From Deltaproteobacteria bacterium (GTDB lineage: Bacteria; Desulfobacterota; JAENJC01): a stretch of DNA of 33,472 bases. Position numbers and translations under genes: made by a program. The stretch is from contig JAENJC010000001.1 of assembly GCA_016844545.1 (NCBI GenBank), positions 1 to 33,472 of the forward strand, in the 5' to 3' direction. The notes below the pieces were generated by a model, which worked only from the letters and a program-made list of their open reading frames with translations, searched no databases and was not told the DNA's origin. The stretch's first letter is position 1; every line of letters starts with the position of its first letter. This document shows, piece after piece, positions 7,201 through 14,528 of this stretch.

Positions 7201-8388
7201 ATGTTAGATATCGCCAAGCTGTTTTCTGTCCTTGCCCTTATTTCATACCTTTTAAGAAAAAAGTTCCGCATCGGGAACGTCCTTCTTGCTGCATCCGCAT
7301 TACTTGCCCTGCTGTACTTTATGTCACCCCATAAGATTGCTATAGCGATTGGGGCCGCTGCCACGAACCAGGTCACCATAAAGCTAACCCTTTCATTGAC
7401 CTTAATAAGGGTCATTGAGCTTTTGCTTCGCGAAAATAACGTCTTGAGCGAAATGATGCAGGCATCCAAGTCCCTCTTAAGGAACCGGAAACTCATAATA
7501 ATCTCCATGCCCCTCCTCATAGGGATGTTGCCCTCTCTTGGAGGCGCTTACTTTTCTGCCCCAATGGTGGAAGAGTCCACAAAGGGGTTGAAGATATCCA
7601 AAGAAGAAAAGGGGTTTATCAACTTCTGGTTCAGGCATCCCTGGGAGTTTGCGCTTCCCCTGTATCCAGGTATACTCCTTGCCTCAGCCATCTCCGGCAT
7701 AGAGTTAAGGTCCTTAATCCTTGCTAATCTCATCTATGCCGTTACAATGTTGGTAACCGGATTCATATTCAGCATGAAAGGCACAAGTGGGACGATAGAT
7801 ACAGCAAGGGTTTCCAGAGAAGGCCTGCTTAGCTTCCTGCCTATTACATCAATAATCCTGCTCGTGATTCTTTTCAATGTGGAGCTGCAGATGGCCCTTT
7901 TATTGCTCTCAGTCGTCCTCTTCCTGTATTACAGATATTCGGTTCCCAGAATTTTCAGTGCAATAAGGCATGGATTGTCACTTGACGTGGTATTGCTGAT
8001 CCTGGGTGTGATGCTTTTCAAGGAATTGATGGAAAAGACAGGGGCAGTGAACAATATAGGTGAGCTTCTGATATCCTGGGGGATCCCTCTTATACCGCTG
8101 CTGGTCATACTACCTTTTATCAGCGGCCTTCTTACGGGTGTGACAGTGGGGTTTGTAAGCAGCACCTTCCCTCTGCTGATGCACCTTATGCCCGGCTTCC
8201 CGATAGTGGCAGTATCATTAGCCTTTGCGTCAGGCTTTATAGGCGTCCTCCTGTCTCCGGTCCATGTATGCCTTGTACTTACGAGGGAATATTTCAGCGC
8301 AGATATGTGGGGGATTTACAGAAAGATGTTGCCCGCATGCGCCATTCTATTTGTTGTTGCTGTAATAGAATACGTTATCTTGAGATGA
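7201..8388 (+). CDS. DUF401 family integral membrane protein (putative permease)
   Basis: A 395-residue, highly hydrophobic protein with about ten to twelve predicted membrane spans. The segment around GMLPSLGGAYFSAPMVEE (about 103-121), the WFRHPWEFALPLYPG motif (about 143-158) and a C-terminal VTVGFVSSTFPLL / LSPVHVCLVLTREYF region are typical of DUF401 (PF04165), related to gluconate/citrate-type permeases of the ion transporter superfamily. The substrate is unknown. It is a single gene diverging from the SPOR operon and converging on folE2, with only 27 bases between stops. Transport is inferred from fold class. Confidence 0.85.
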   Translation: MLDIAKLFSVLALISYLLRKKFRIGNVLLAASALLALLYFMSPHKIAIAIGAAATNQVTIKLTLSLTLIRVIELLLRENNVLSEMMQASKSLLRNRKLIIISMPLLIGMLPSLGGAYFSAPMVEESTKGLKISKEEKGFINFWFRHPWEFALPLYPGILLASAISGIELRSLILANLIYAVTMLVTGFIFSMKGTSGTIDTARVSREGLLSFLPITSIILLVILFNVELQMALLLLSVVLFLYYRYSVPRIFSAIRHGLSLDVVLLILGVMLFKELMEKTGAVNNIGELLISWGIPLIPLLVILPFISGLLTGVTVGFVSSTFPLLMHLMPGFPIVAVSLAFASGFIGVLLSPVHVCLVLTREYFSADMWGIYRKMLPACAILFVVAVIEYVILR

Positions 8389-8415
8389 GACCGAAAAGGG
8401 GACAGATGTTCATAC

Positions 8416-9270
8416 TCACTGTTTTTTATTCCTCTTGTCCACCTCAACAAAGGCATAGGCACTGTGGTTGTGGATACTCTCCATATTTTCACATCCCACC
8501 TGAAACCATGTGATATTACGGTCTTTACTAAGCCGGGACGCCACCTCCCTGACTATATCCTCAACAAACATAGGTTTTTCGTAGGCCTGCTCTGTCACAA
8601 ACTTCTCATCCGGCCTTTTTAAAAGGGAATATACCTCGGAACTCCCCGAATCCTCAACTATCCTTATTATATCCTCCATCCAGATAAACTTCTTGAACCT
8701 GACGGACACGGAAACGATGCTCCTCTGGTTATGAGCCCCGTGAAGACTTATCTCCTTTGAGCACGGACAAACGCTTGTAACCGGGACAACTATCCCTACA
8801 TAGAAATCCTTTTCATCATCGCTGGCCGACCCTGAGAACCTGCATATGTAATCCATCAGGCTCTTTGCCTTCGATACCGGGGCCTCTTTTTCAATGAAAT
8901 AGGGGTATTCTATCTCCATATGGGCAGACTTGGCATTCAGCTTCTTCCTGATCTCTGCAAGGATATCAAAGAAGTTCTTTATGCTTATCTCTCGCCGATA
9001 TTCATTTAGCACCTCAACGAACCTGCTCATATGGGTCCCCTTGAAATGATGAGGGAGGTCCACATACATGTTTATGCTGGCTATAGTGTGCTGAGTGCCA
9101 TTTACCTTGTCAAGGACTACTATAGGGTATTTGATGTCCTTTACCCCAACCTTGTCTATCTGGATATTCCTTGTATCAGGAAGGCTCTGGATATCCTTCA
9201 TTGGGATATGAAGAGGCGAAATGTTCTCTTTTTTTACACTCTTACTCTTCATAGTACGAGGCACAGGCAT
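8416..9270 (-). CDS. folE2: GTP cyclohydrolase FolE2 (type IB)
   Basis: Converts GTP to 7,8-dihydroneopterin triphosphate, the first step for both folate and queuosine. The 284-residue protein has the FolE2 signatures: SLPDTRNIQIDKVGVKDIKYP at the N-terminus, SVCPCSKEIS with the metal-binding cysteine, and HGAHNQRS. The start at 9270 has GGGAG seven bases upstream and overlaps the end of queD by 29 bases; ATG 9252 is an alternative lacking a ribosome site. Genes for the standard zinc enzyme FolE are not in the window. The overlap with queD suggests the product feeds queuosine precursor synthesis. Confidence 0.94.
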   Translation of the reverse strand: MPVPRTMKSKSVKKENISPLHIPMKDIQSLPDTRNIQIDKVGVKDIKYPIVVLDKVNGTQHTIASINMYVDLPHHFKGTHMSRFVEVLNEYRREISIKNFFDILAEIRKKLNAKSAHMEIEYPYFIEKEAPVSKAKSLMDYICRFSGSASDDEKDFYVGIVVPVTSVCPCSKEISLHGAHNQRSIVSVSVRFKKFIWMEDIIRIVEDSGSSEVYSLLKRPDEKFVTEQAYEKPMFVEDIVREVASRLSKDRNITWFQVGCENMESIHNHSAYAFVEVDKRNKKQ

Positions 9271-9613
9271 TCTCCGACTCCCAGACAGTGACCTTGCTTA
9301 CCTTTACAGGATAATGGATTAACCCCTCAGAAAGGCGCTTAAACAGGTACCTTGCCATATTCTCCGAGGAGGGATTGATCTCTGTAAAGGGTTCAATCTC
9401 ATTGAGATACTTATGATCAAGCTCATCTATTATACCCCTTGTCTTTTCCTTCAGTATCTTGAAGTCAAGTGCAAGGCCTATGGAATCTAAGCTATCGGCC
9501 TTTACAAATACGTCAACCCTCCAGTTATGTCCGTGCAGCCTTTCACATGCGCCCTCATAATCCCTTAGATTGTGGGCTGATGCAAAAGATGTCTTTATCA
9601 TCAATTCATACAT
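9242..9613 (-). CDS. queD: 6-carboxytetrahydropterin synthase QueD
   Basis: Makes 6-carboxy-5,6,7,8-tetrahydropterin from dihydroneopterin triphosphate, the second step to queuosine. The 123-residue protein carries the zinc histidines His14, His27 and His29 and the catalytic cysteine Cys23 (in ACERLHGHN). I placed the start at ATG 9613 because AAGGAG precedes it; a frame extending to 9640 adds residues without family support. It lies directly upstream of and overlaps folE2. queC and queE are not in the window. A closely related 6-pyruvoyl-tetrahydropterin synthase role is less likely given the folE2, queA and tgt neighbours. Confidence 0.92.
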   Translation of the reverse strand: MYELMIKTSFASAHNLRDYEGACERLHGHNWRVDVFVKADSLDSIGLALDFKILKEKTRGIIDELDHKYLNEIEPFTEINPSSENMARYLFKRLSEGLIHYPVKVSKVTVWESENACASYYEE

Positions 9614-9651
9614 GGCAAACTCCTTTATTACAGTCAGCACTCGACTTTCGA

Positions 9652-10167
9652 CTATTGACCGTCGACTCTCAATATCCTTATATCAGCCTTTTTCTTTGCC
9701 TCACTCAGCCATTTATCATACCTGCCTGCTGACGTTCCCTCCTTTTGCTCCCTGACCTTGTCAACAACAATTGAAGAGGCGAACTTCCTGGACAGATCCT
9801 TAAGATCCAGTTCGTAAGTCTCTAAAAAAAGGGCAAACTCGCTCCTGGATAGGAATGTTTCCTCGAAGCGTACTATCTCCTTAGTCACATCATCCATGGT
9901 TATGGTCAGACCGAGCCTGCCCGCCTCAGCAGAGACTATCTCTCTTTCTATCAAATAGCTAAGGGCTTCAGCCTTATCAGCACTAACCCCAAACTGCCTT
10001 CTTATGGCCATCTCCTCTTTCAGGTCGCTCATGGTTATCACCTTGTCATTGACAACGGCAACAATCCTTTCCACAACCTCTGCATCGACTGCCACAGAAA
10101 GAGATGCGGCTATAATAAGTATCAGTAGTGTATGTCTGAACATAGCAAGGGTGAGTAAAATTAACAC
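9652..10167 (-). CDS. SurA N-terminal domain protein without PPIase domain
   Basis: A 171-residue exported protein. An N-terminal signal peptide (hydrophobic core LLILIIAASLSVAV, cleavage after about VDA) is followed by the SurA-type opening VERIVAVVNDKVITMSDLKEEM and the helical chaperone region ending in DKWLSEAKKKADIRIL. That last motif normally closes the SurA chaperone module after the N-domain. No parvulin (PPIase) domain follows, so the protein is much shorter than SurA (about 430). It could be a periplasmic chaperone for outer-membrane proteins. The start is uncertain: GTG 10167 or ATG 10143 (MFRHTLLIL), neither with a strong ribosome site. Confidence 0.82.
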   Translation of the reverse strand: MLILLTLAMFRHTLLILIIAASLSVAVDAEVVERIVAVVNDKVITMSDLKEEMAIRRQFGVSADKAEALSYLIEREIVSAEAGRLGLTITMDDVTKEIVRFEETFLSRSEFALFLETYELDLKDLSRKFASSIVVDKVREQKEGTSAGRYDKWLSEAKKKADIRILRVDGQ

Positions 10168-10251
10168 ATTACCGTTTTCATTGTCAAATTCAATGTCTCT
10201 GGCAAAATCCTTTTCACTTGCATTATTTATTTAAAGGTTTAAAATTCCGCT

Positions 10252-11544
10252 ATGTTCAATAAGAGAATTCCGTTCCTTCTGACAGCCGCGTCGATCCTCT
10301 TCCTCTTTAGTATACTTAATGCTGAGGAAAGACAGGTACGCGTAATAAAGGTACAGGCAGCCATAAATCCAACCATAGCAGAATTCGTCACAAGTTCCAT
10401 AAAAAAAGCGGCAGTGTCGGGAGATGAGGCGATTATAATTGAACTCGATACCCCCGGAGGGCTCGATACGTCCATGAGAGAGATAGTAAAAGAGCTTCTC
10501 TCCCCTCCCCTTCCTGTAATAGTCTACGTCCATCCAGGAGGCGGAAGGGCGGCGTCTGCCGGGGCACTGATAACTATGGCAGCCAATATTGCGGCCATGA
10601 CCCACGGAACTAACATAGGGGCAGCACACCCTGTGAATATGGGCGGTGGTGAGGTCAGCAAGGAGATGAACGAGAAGATCACAAACGATGCAGTGGCATA
10701 TATAAAAGGCCTGGCGGAAAAGCGCGGAAGAAATGCAGAGTGGGCTGTAAAGGCCGTAAAGGAGAGCGCTTCTATCCCTGCTGAAGAGGCCCTGAAGATC
10801 AATGTAATCGATATCATTGCCGGAGACCTTGATGACCTCCTGAATCAGACAGACGGCAGGAAGGTTCTAACCGCCAAGGGAGAAACAATTCTTCATACAA
10901 AAGGTATAAAGATAGTAAGGGAAGAGATGGGATTTGGTCAAAGGATTCTTAATGTTATTAGCGACCCGAATGTTGCATACATCCTGATGATGCTTGGTCT
11001 TTTAGGCCTTTACTTTGAACTCTCAAATCCAGGTGCGATATTCCCCGGAGTCATGGGCGCCATATGCCTCATCCTTGCCTTCTATGCCTTCCAGACCATC
11101 CCTGTGAACTATGCCGGGGTCCTCCTGATTCTACTGTCTATCATACTATTCGTGGCTGAGGCAATGGTCACGAGTTATGGGATCCTTGCTATAGGAGGGA
11201 TAGTTGCCATGTTCCTCGGTTCCATCATGCTGTTTGATTCCCCTCTCCCATACCTTAGAGCATCTCTTCTGGTAATAATCCCTACCGTCCTTACTACTGC
11301 CGGGCTCTTCATACTGGCAATAACTTATGCCATAAGGGCCCAGTTCAGGAAGACGGAAACCGGGGCAGAGGGAATGATAGGTCAGGTTGGCGAGGCCAGA
11401 AGCAGGATATCCCCAACAGGAAAGGTATTTGTGGCTGGGGAATACTGGGATGCGGAGAGCGAAGAGGTCATAGAGGAAGGGGAGAAGGTCAGGGTCATAG
11501 CCCTGAAAGGCTTGAAACTTAAGGTTTCCAAGGTGGCAAAATGA
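10252..11544 (+). CDS. nfeD: NfeD-type membrane serine protease (ClpP class, STOPP partner)
   Basis: A 430-residue protein with a signal peptide (1-24), a ClpP/SppA-like protease domain, about four to five membrane spans (about 240-360) and a C-terminal NfeD OB-fold (about 365-430). Catalytic residues are visible by comparison with the archaeal 1510-N protease: Ser102 in ASAGA and Lys142 in KITNDAVAYIK. The family cleaves hydrophobic segments of its slipin/stomatin partner. A slipin gene does lie downstream on the same strand, but 2.2 kb away instead of adjacent. It overlaps the DUF4124 gene by four bases (ATGA). Confidence 0.93.
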   Translation: MFNKRIPFLLTAASILFLFSILNAEERQVRVIKVQAAINPTIAEFVTSSIKKAAVSGDEAIIIELDTPGGLDTSMREIVKELLSPPLPVIVYVHPGGGRAASAGALITMAANIAAMTHGTNIGAAHPVNMGGGEVSKEMNEKITNDAVAYIKGLAEKRGRNAEWAVKAVKESASIPAEEALKINVIDIIAGDLDDLLNQTDGRKVLTAKGETILHTKGIKIVREEMGFGQRILNVISDPNVAYILMMLGLLGLYFELSNPGAIFPGVMGAICLILAFYAFQTIPVNYAGVLLILLSIILFVAEAMVTSYGILAIGGIVAMFLGSIMLFDSPLPYLRASLLVIIPTVLTTAGLFILAITYAIRAQFRKTETGAEGMIGQVGEARSRISPTGKVFVAGEYWDAESEEVIEEGEKVRVIALKGLKLKVSKVAK

Positions 11545-12131
11545 AGCCGCTCTGGTCAATAGCTCTATTATTATTGCTTTGGAGCGGTATTTCTAATGCT
11601 GACACGTATAAGTATATAGACGATAAGGGAACTCCCACCTTCACTGACGATATCAAGAGTATCCCCGAAAGATACAGGAAAAAAGCGGTACTTTTAAAAA
11701 ACGATGATGAAAAGGTCACAATATTAACGCCTCCTCTGGCAGACAAAATAGATGAGTCACTCCTCCCACAAAAGGAAGCGGCGAGAGACACGGCAGAGAT
11801 ATCTTCTGCTAATAATCAGACCCTTGAGCCTCAGAATCAGGGTTTTCCTTACCTGAATGTTGCAATAATCTCATCAATCTTCTTAGGCACACTTATCTCA
11901 GCGGTCTTTGTAGACAACAGGATATTTAAAAAGATTCTGAATATTGTCAGCCTCGCATCCATGCTCACCCTCCTCGTCTACATCTCGACATTCTTTGTCT
12001 CCAGGCATATGCATACACTAAAAAAGGCTTCAACCGAGATGGCAGATACATTGAAGAAGAAAGAGGCTCAAAAGGAGAAGGAGATTCAGAAGGTGCTTGG
12101 AGACGAAAAGCCGTTAGAAGGGAACCGATAA
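11541..12131 (+). CDS. DUF4124 domain membrane protein
   Basis: A 196-residue protein with a signal peptide (1-20), then the DUF4124 pattern TYKYIDDKGTPTFTDDIKSIPERYRKK (residues 22-48), which is a short beta-hairpin module common in periplasmic proteins. Two membrane helices follow at about 105-125 and 133-153, and the C-terminus is a charged coiled-coil-like tail (160-190). The start overlaps the nfeD stop (ATGA), so it is translationally coupled to it. Function is unknown. It is the last gene before the mobile block, so it may once have stood between nfeD and the slipin gene. Confidence 0.85.
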   Translation: MKPLWSIALLLLLWSGISNADTYKYIDDKGTPTFTDDIKSIPERYRKKAVLLKNDDEKVTILTPPLADKIDESLLPQKEAARDTAEISSANNQTLEPQNQGFPYLNVAIISSIFLGTLISAVFVDNRIFKKILNIVSLASMLTLLVYISTFFVSRHMHTLKKASTEMADTLKKKEAQKEKEIQKVLGDEKPLEGNR

Positions 12132-12297
12132 ATTTGCAAAACAAACATCCTTGACTGTCTGTACTGTTTTATCATATGAGTGCGTAATAAATTATAATAC
12201 ACTTTGAATATAAGTTTGAAGATATACATAAAAAGCTGCATAAAGTCGTAAAAGGATAAAATTATACCTATTCTACGTATACGTAGAAAAAACACTG
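12132..12297. other. AT-rich gap upstream of the gene cassette
   Basis: 166 bases, clearly richer in A and T than the surrounding genes. It holds possible plus-strand promoter pieces (TTGACT at 12151-12156 followed 18 bases later by TATGAG; TATAAT at 12193-12198) and an 18-base perfect palindrome at 12271-12288. No open reading frame is supported. Confidence 0.5.
12271..12288. promoter_or_regulatory. 18-base perfect palindrome, possible operator
   Basis: TTCTACGTATACGTAGAA is a perfect inverted repeat of two 9-base arms. It lies nine bases before the left edge of the gene cassette and 33 bases before the start of its gene. It could bind a dimeric regulator; nothing else supports that. Confidence 0.4.
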
Positions 12298-12951
12298 TTA
12301 TGTGTTTAGGAAACGGCAAAATGACGACTGATACAAATAAGAATTGGCAAGCTATCATCGGCTTAGTTTCTGAAATGAAACGATGTGATGAATGCGGCTT
12401 TACAACTGCCTCAGTCGCAATGGCTTTCATCTGTATCGATACTCTCGCGAGTCTTGGCAGGCCTCAAGATAAACAAAAAGTTACTCGCCCTGATTTCAAA
12501 GAATGGGTTGATACACACCTTAAAGCTCATCCAGATCAGCCATATCAATATAGAGGTAAAGACGTTTATGCTGCTCGCTGCGCTTTTCTCCACACGTATG
12601 GGTCAGAAGCTGAATTACATAAAGAAGATCCTGACACTATAAAATTTGCCTATCACAATGGCGGTAAGCATAAATATAACCCAACCATAGATCAGGGGCT
12701 TGTGCTCATTGGCACTAAGTCTTTCATAAATGATGTGGTATGCGCAGTTGAGTCGTTCCTTAAAACATGTCAGAGCGAAGCGCCATTGAGGGATCGTGTA
12801 GAAGAACGCCTTCCTGGTGTTCTACAAACAATGCCATTACCTTCGCAATGATTTATACACATAACAAGCGGCTCCATACAGATGCTTACTGTCATGTCCC
12901 TTGCATATAACCCGCAAGGCCCATGCCAGACGCACAAGGTGAGCCTTAACG
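12298..12951 (+). mobile_element. Solitary integron-type gene cassette
   Basis: The unit consists of one short gene starting almost at the left edge and an attC-like site directly after its stop, which is the standard build of an integron gene cassette of about 0.65 kb. The left edge is taken as the GTT at 12297-12299 (recombination after G) and the right edge as the GTT at 12951-12953. No integrase gene and no second cassette are in the window. Base composition upstream differs from the neighbours. That it is a cassette is inferred from the attC-like structure and the layout. Confidence 0.62.
12321..12851 (+). CDS. Cassette-borne hypothetical protein, possible HEPN-like
   Basis: A 176-residue protein of no named family that I recognise. 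I use ATG 12321, which has AGGA nine bases upstream; ATG 12300 in the same frame would start inside the proposed cassette edge. It is mostly helical in pattern, with a CDEC pair at 22-25 and the sequence YAARCAFLHTYGSE around 83-96. Arg86-x4-His91 fits the Rx4-6H signature of HEPN RNases and HEPN-like proteins, and the flanking helix pattern (ARC-A-LLH-type) is similar. The tail after about 152 is polar and proline-containing. Function is unknown; a toxin or RNA-related role is only a hypothesis. Confidence 0.72.
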   Translation: MTTDTNKNWQAIIGLVSEMKRCDECGFTTASVAMAFICIDTLASLGRPQDKQKVTRPDFKEWVDTHLKAHPDQPYQYRGKDVYAARCAFLHTYGSEAELHKEDPDTIKFAYHNGGKHKYNPTIDQGLVLIGTKSFINDVVCAVESFLKTCQSEAPLRDRVEERLPGVLQTMPLPSQ

Positions 12952-12957
12952 TTAGAA
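12859..12957 (+). other. attC: attC-like recombination site
   Basis: The outer arms pair as in attC sites: TAAC (12862-12865) with GTTA (12951-12954), then an unpaired spacer, then GGCTC (12870-12874) with GAGCC (12941-12945). The right arm GTTAGAA is close to the R' consensus GTTRRRY but ends in A. The interior folds further: CCTTGC (12899-12904) pairs with GCAAGG (12914-12919), flanked by CATG on both sides. Length is about 95 bases. It starts eight bases after the stop codon of the preceding gene. Imperfect match at R'' (ACATAAC) lowers confidence. Confidence 0.65.
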
Positions 12958-13028
12958 GAAATACAAAACTCAGAGATATTATATAGTGTATTCAAAAGAG
13001 GATGCCGTGTATTCAATGAAAAAGTTTA

Positions 13029-13060
13029 GTAGGTCGGGTAGAGCAACGCGAAACCCGACA
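13029..13060 (+). repeat. Left REP flanking the RAYT gene
   Basis: A 32-base REP-like sequence that begins GTAGGTCGGGTAGAG and ends GAAACCCGACA. GTCGGGT and ACCCGAC inside it can pair as a hairpin. An inverted copy with one mismatch lies at 13665-13696. Confidence 0.88.
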
Positions 13061-13112
13061 GAATAGACACAATAGACACAATTCCTATGATTGATGATCC
13101 TGTTGAGGAATC

Positions 13113-13655
13113 ATGCAATACCGGAGATCGCTGGCAAAAGGGGCAACGTTCTTTTTTACGGTCGTAACGCACAACCGACGCACTATTCTCTGTCATGAAT
13201 CTAACGTCATACTGATGCGTGAAGCCTTTCAAAATGTCATCATACGGCATCCCTTTACCATTGACGCCTTTGTGTTGCTGCCTGAACATCTGCATTGCAT
13301 TTGGACCTTGCCGGAAAATGATAACGATTTCTCGATGCGCTGGCGGCAGATCAAAAGTTATTTCAGCAGACGATGCGGGGATGAATTCAAAGGCCGGCAA
13401 ACGACTGCCCACCTAAAGAGAGGTGAGCAAGCTGTCTGGCAACAGCGTTTCTGGGAACACCAGATCAGAGATGACCATGATTTTATCAGGCATGTCGATT
13501 ATATCCATTATAATCCCGTAAAGCATGGTTTGGTGAAGTCACCCATTGCATGGCCGCATTCCACATTTCAACGTTATGTGAAGCAGGGTATTTATCACAG
13601 CGATTGGGGAACAGATGAAAAGATTGTATTCGAGCCGAAGGTGGGAAGTGAGTAA
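13113..13655 (+). CDS. REP-associated tyrosine transposase (RAYT)
   Basis: A 180-residue Y1 transposase of the IS200/IS605-related RAYT family, which nicks single-stranded REP DNA. The HUH metal motif is His59-Leu60-His61 in PEHLHCIW. Further RAYT markers are WRQIKSYFSRR (77-87), WQQRFWEHQIRDDHDF (109-124) and YIHYNPVKHGL (130-140); Tyr130 is the probable nucleophile. Length is typical and no disruption is seen, so it may be active. It is flanked by inverted REPs at 13029 and 13665. RAYT genes are usually single-copy and vertically kept or domesticated, so the unit need not be a recent arrival. Confidence 0.92.
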   Translation: MQYRRSLAKGATFFFTVVTHNRRTILCHESNVILMREAFQNVIIRHPFTIDAFVLLPEHLHCIWTLPENDNDFSMRWRQIKSYFSRRCGDEFKGRQTTAHLKRGEQAVWQQRFWEHQIRDDHDFIRHVDYIHYNPVKHGLVKSPIAWPHSTFQRYVKQGIYHSDWGTDEKIVFEPKVGSE

Positions 13656-13664
13656 GACAAATGA

Positions 13665-13696
13665 TGTCGGGTTTCGCTTTGCTCTACCCGACCTAC
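13665..13696 (-). repeat. Right REP flanking the RAYT gene
   Basis: Inverted copy of the REP at 13029-13060, with one mismatch (GCAAAGCG in place of GCAACGCG on the minus strand). It ends ten bases from the RAYT stop and is followed by an extra CTAC. Confidence 0.88.
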
Positions 13697-13766
13697 CTAC
13701 TGCGGCTTTACGTGAGAAAAAAGGTTTTTACGATTTCATCAATAATTAATTCAAAGGAGGTTAATC

Positions 13767-14528
13767 ATGGAAATGCTTACAATACCATTTTTAGTAGTAA
13801 TAGGTGTGGTCATATTCATACTGGCCAACTCCGTCAGGGTGCTGAACGAGTATGAGAGAGGGGTAATATTCAGACTGGGTCGGGCCATAGGGGCCAAGGG
13901 GCCGGGGCTTATAATACTCATACCTGTCATAGACAAGATGGTGAAGGTGGATTTGAGGACAGTTACAATGGACGTGCCTCCCCAGGAGGTCATTACAAGG
14001 GACAACGTATCCGTAAAGGTAAATGCAGTGGTCTACTTCAGGGCGCTGGACCCTATGAAGGCTGTCTTGAGCGTTGAGAACTACCTATACGCCACATCCC
14101 AGCTTGCCCAGACGACCCTTCGAAGCGTATGCGGGCAGGGAGAGATGGACGACCTGCTTTCGGAAAGAGAAAAGATAAACAAACAGCTTCAGGAGATTCT
14201 GGACAGGCAGACTGAACCGTGGGGGGTGAAGATAAGCGCGGTGGAGATAAAAGGGATAGACCTTCCTGATGAGATGAAGAGGGCCATGGCGAAGCAGGCG
14301 GAGGCTGAGAGGGAGAAGAGGGCAAAGATAATCCACTCTGCAGGGGAGTACGAGGCAGCTGCTAATCTGGCAAAGGCCGCTGATATGATATCCATGAACC
14401 CTGTAACACTTCAGCTAAGGTATCTCCAGACCTTAACCGAGATAGCAGTAGAAAAGAACTCAACGATACTCTTCCCATTACCGATGGATCTGCTAAAACC
14501 GTTTTTAAACCTTGGGGAAAAGAAGTGA
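13767..14528 (+). CDS. Slipin (SPFH/Band 7 domain) membrane protein
   Basis: A 253-residue stomatin-like protein. One N-terminal hydrophobic hairpin or helix (about 5-22) precedes the SPFH domain, with NEYERGVIFRLGR (28-40), the GPGL segment, DLRTVTMDVPPQEVITRDNVSVKVNAVVYFR and the QTTLRSVCGQ..DDLLSERE region. The helix after about 165 (MKRAMAKQAEAEREKRAKII) is the usual oligomerising coiled coil. AAAGGAGG lies upstream of the ATG. Slipins form membrane assemblies and are cleaved by NfeD-type proteases; here that gene (10252-11544) is separated by a DUF4124 gene and mobile DNA. The stop is followed with no gap by the barrel gene. Confidence 0.93.
   Translation: MEMLTIPFLVVIGVVIFILANSVRVLNEYERGVIFRLGRAIGAKGPGLIILIPVIDKMVKVDLRTVTMDVPPQEVITRDNVSVKVNAVVYFRALDPMKAVLSVENYLYATSQLAQTTLRSVCGQGEMDDLLSEREKINKQLQEILDRQTEPWGVKISAVEIKGIDLPDEMKRAMAKQAEAEREKRAKIIHSAGEYEAAANLAKAADMISMNPVTLQLRYLQTLTEIAVEKNSTILFPLPMDLLKPFLNLGEKK

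Larger units (their letters stand above)
13029..13696 (+). mobile_element. REP-RAYT unit
   Basis: A single transposase gene of the RAYT class bracketed by two inverted REPs, the usual arrangement of a REP-associated tyrosine transposase and its target repeats. The unit lies directly downstream of the gene cassette and 70 bases before the slipin gene. No target duplication is evident. Confidence 0.85.

Noticed and set aside
9640..9700. preQ1 riboswitch upstream of queD
   Set aside because: I looked for the small preQ1 pseudoknot pattern before queD and before queA and could not find a convincing one.
13029..13696. IS200/IS605 insertion sequence
   Set aside because: The protein has RAYT-specific motifs and REP flanks; there is no TnpB and no IS-type end structure.
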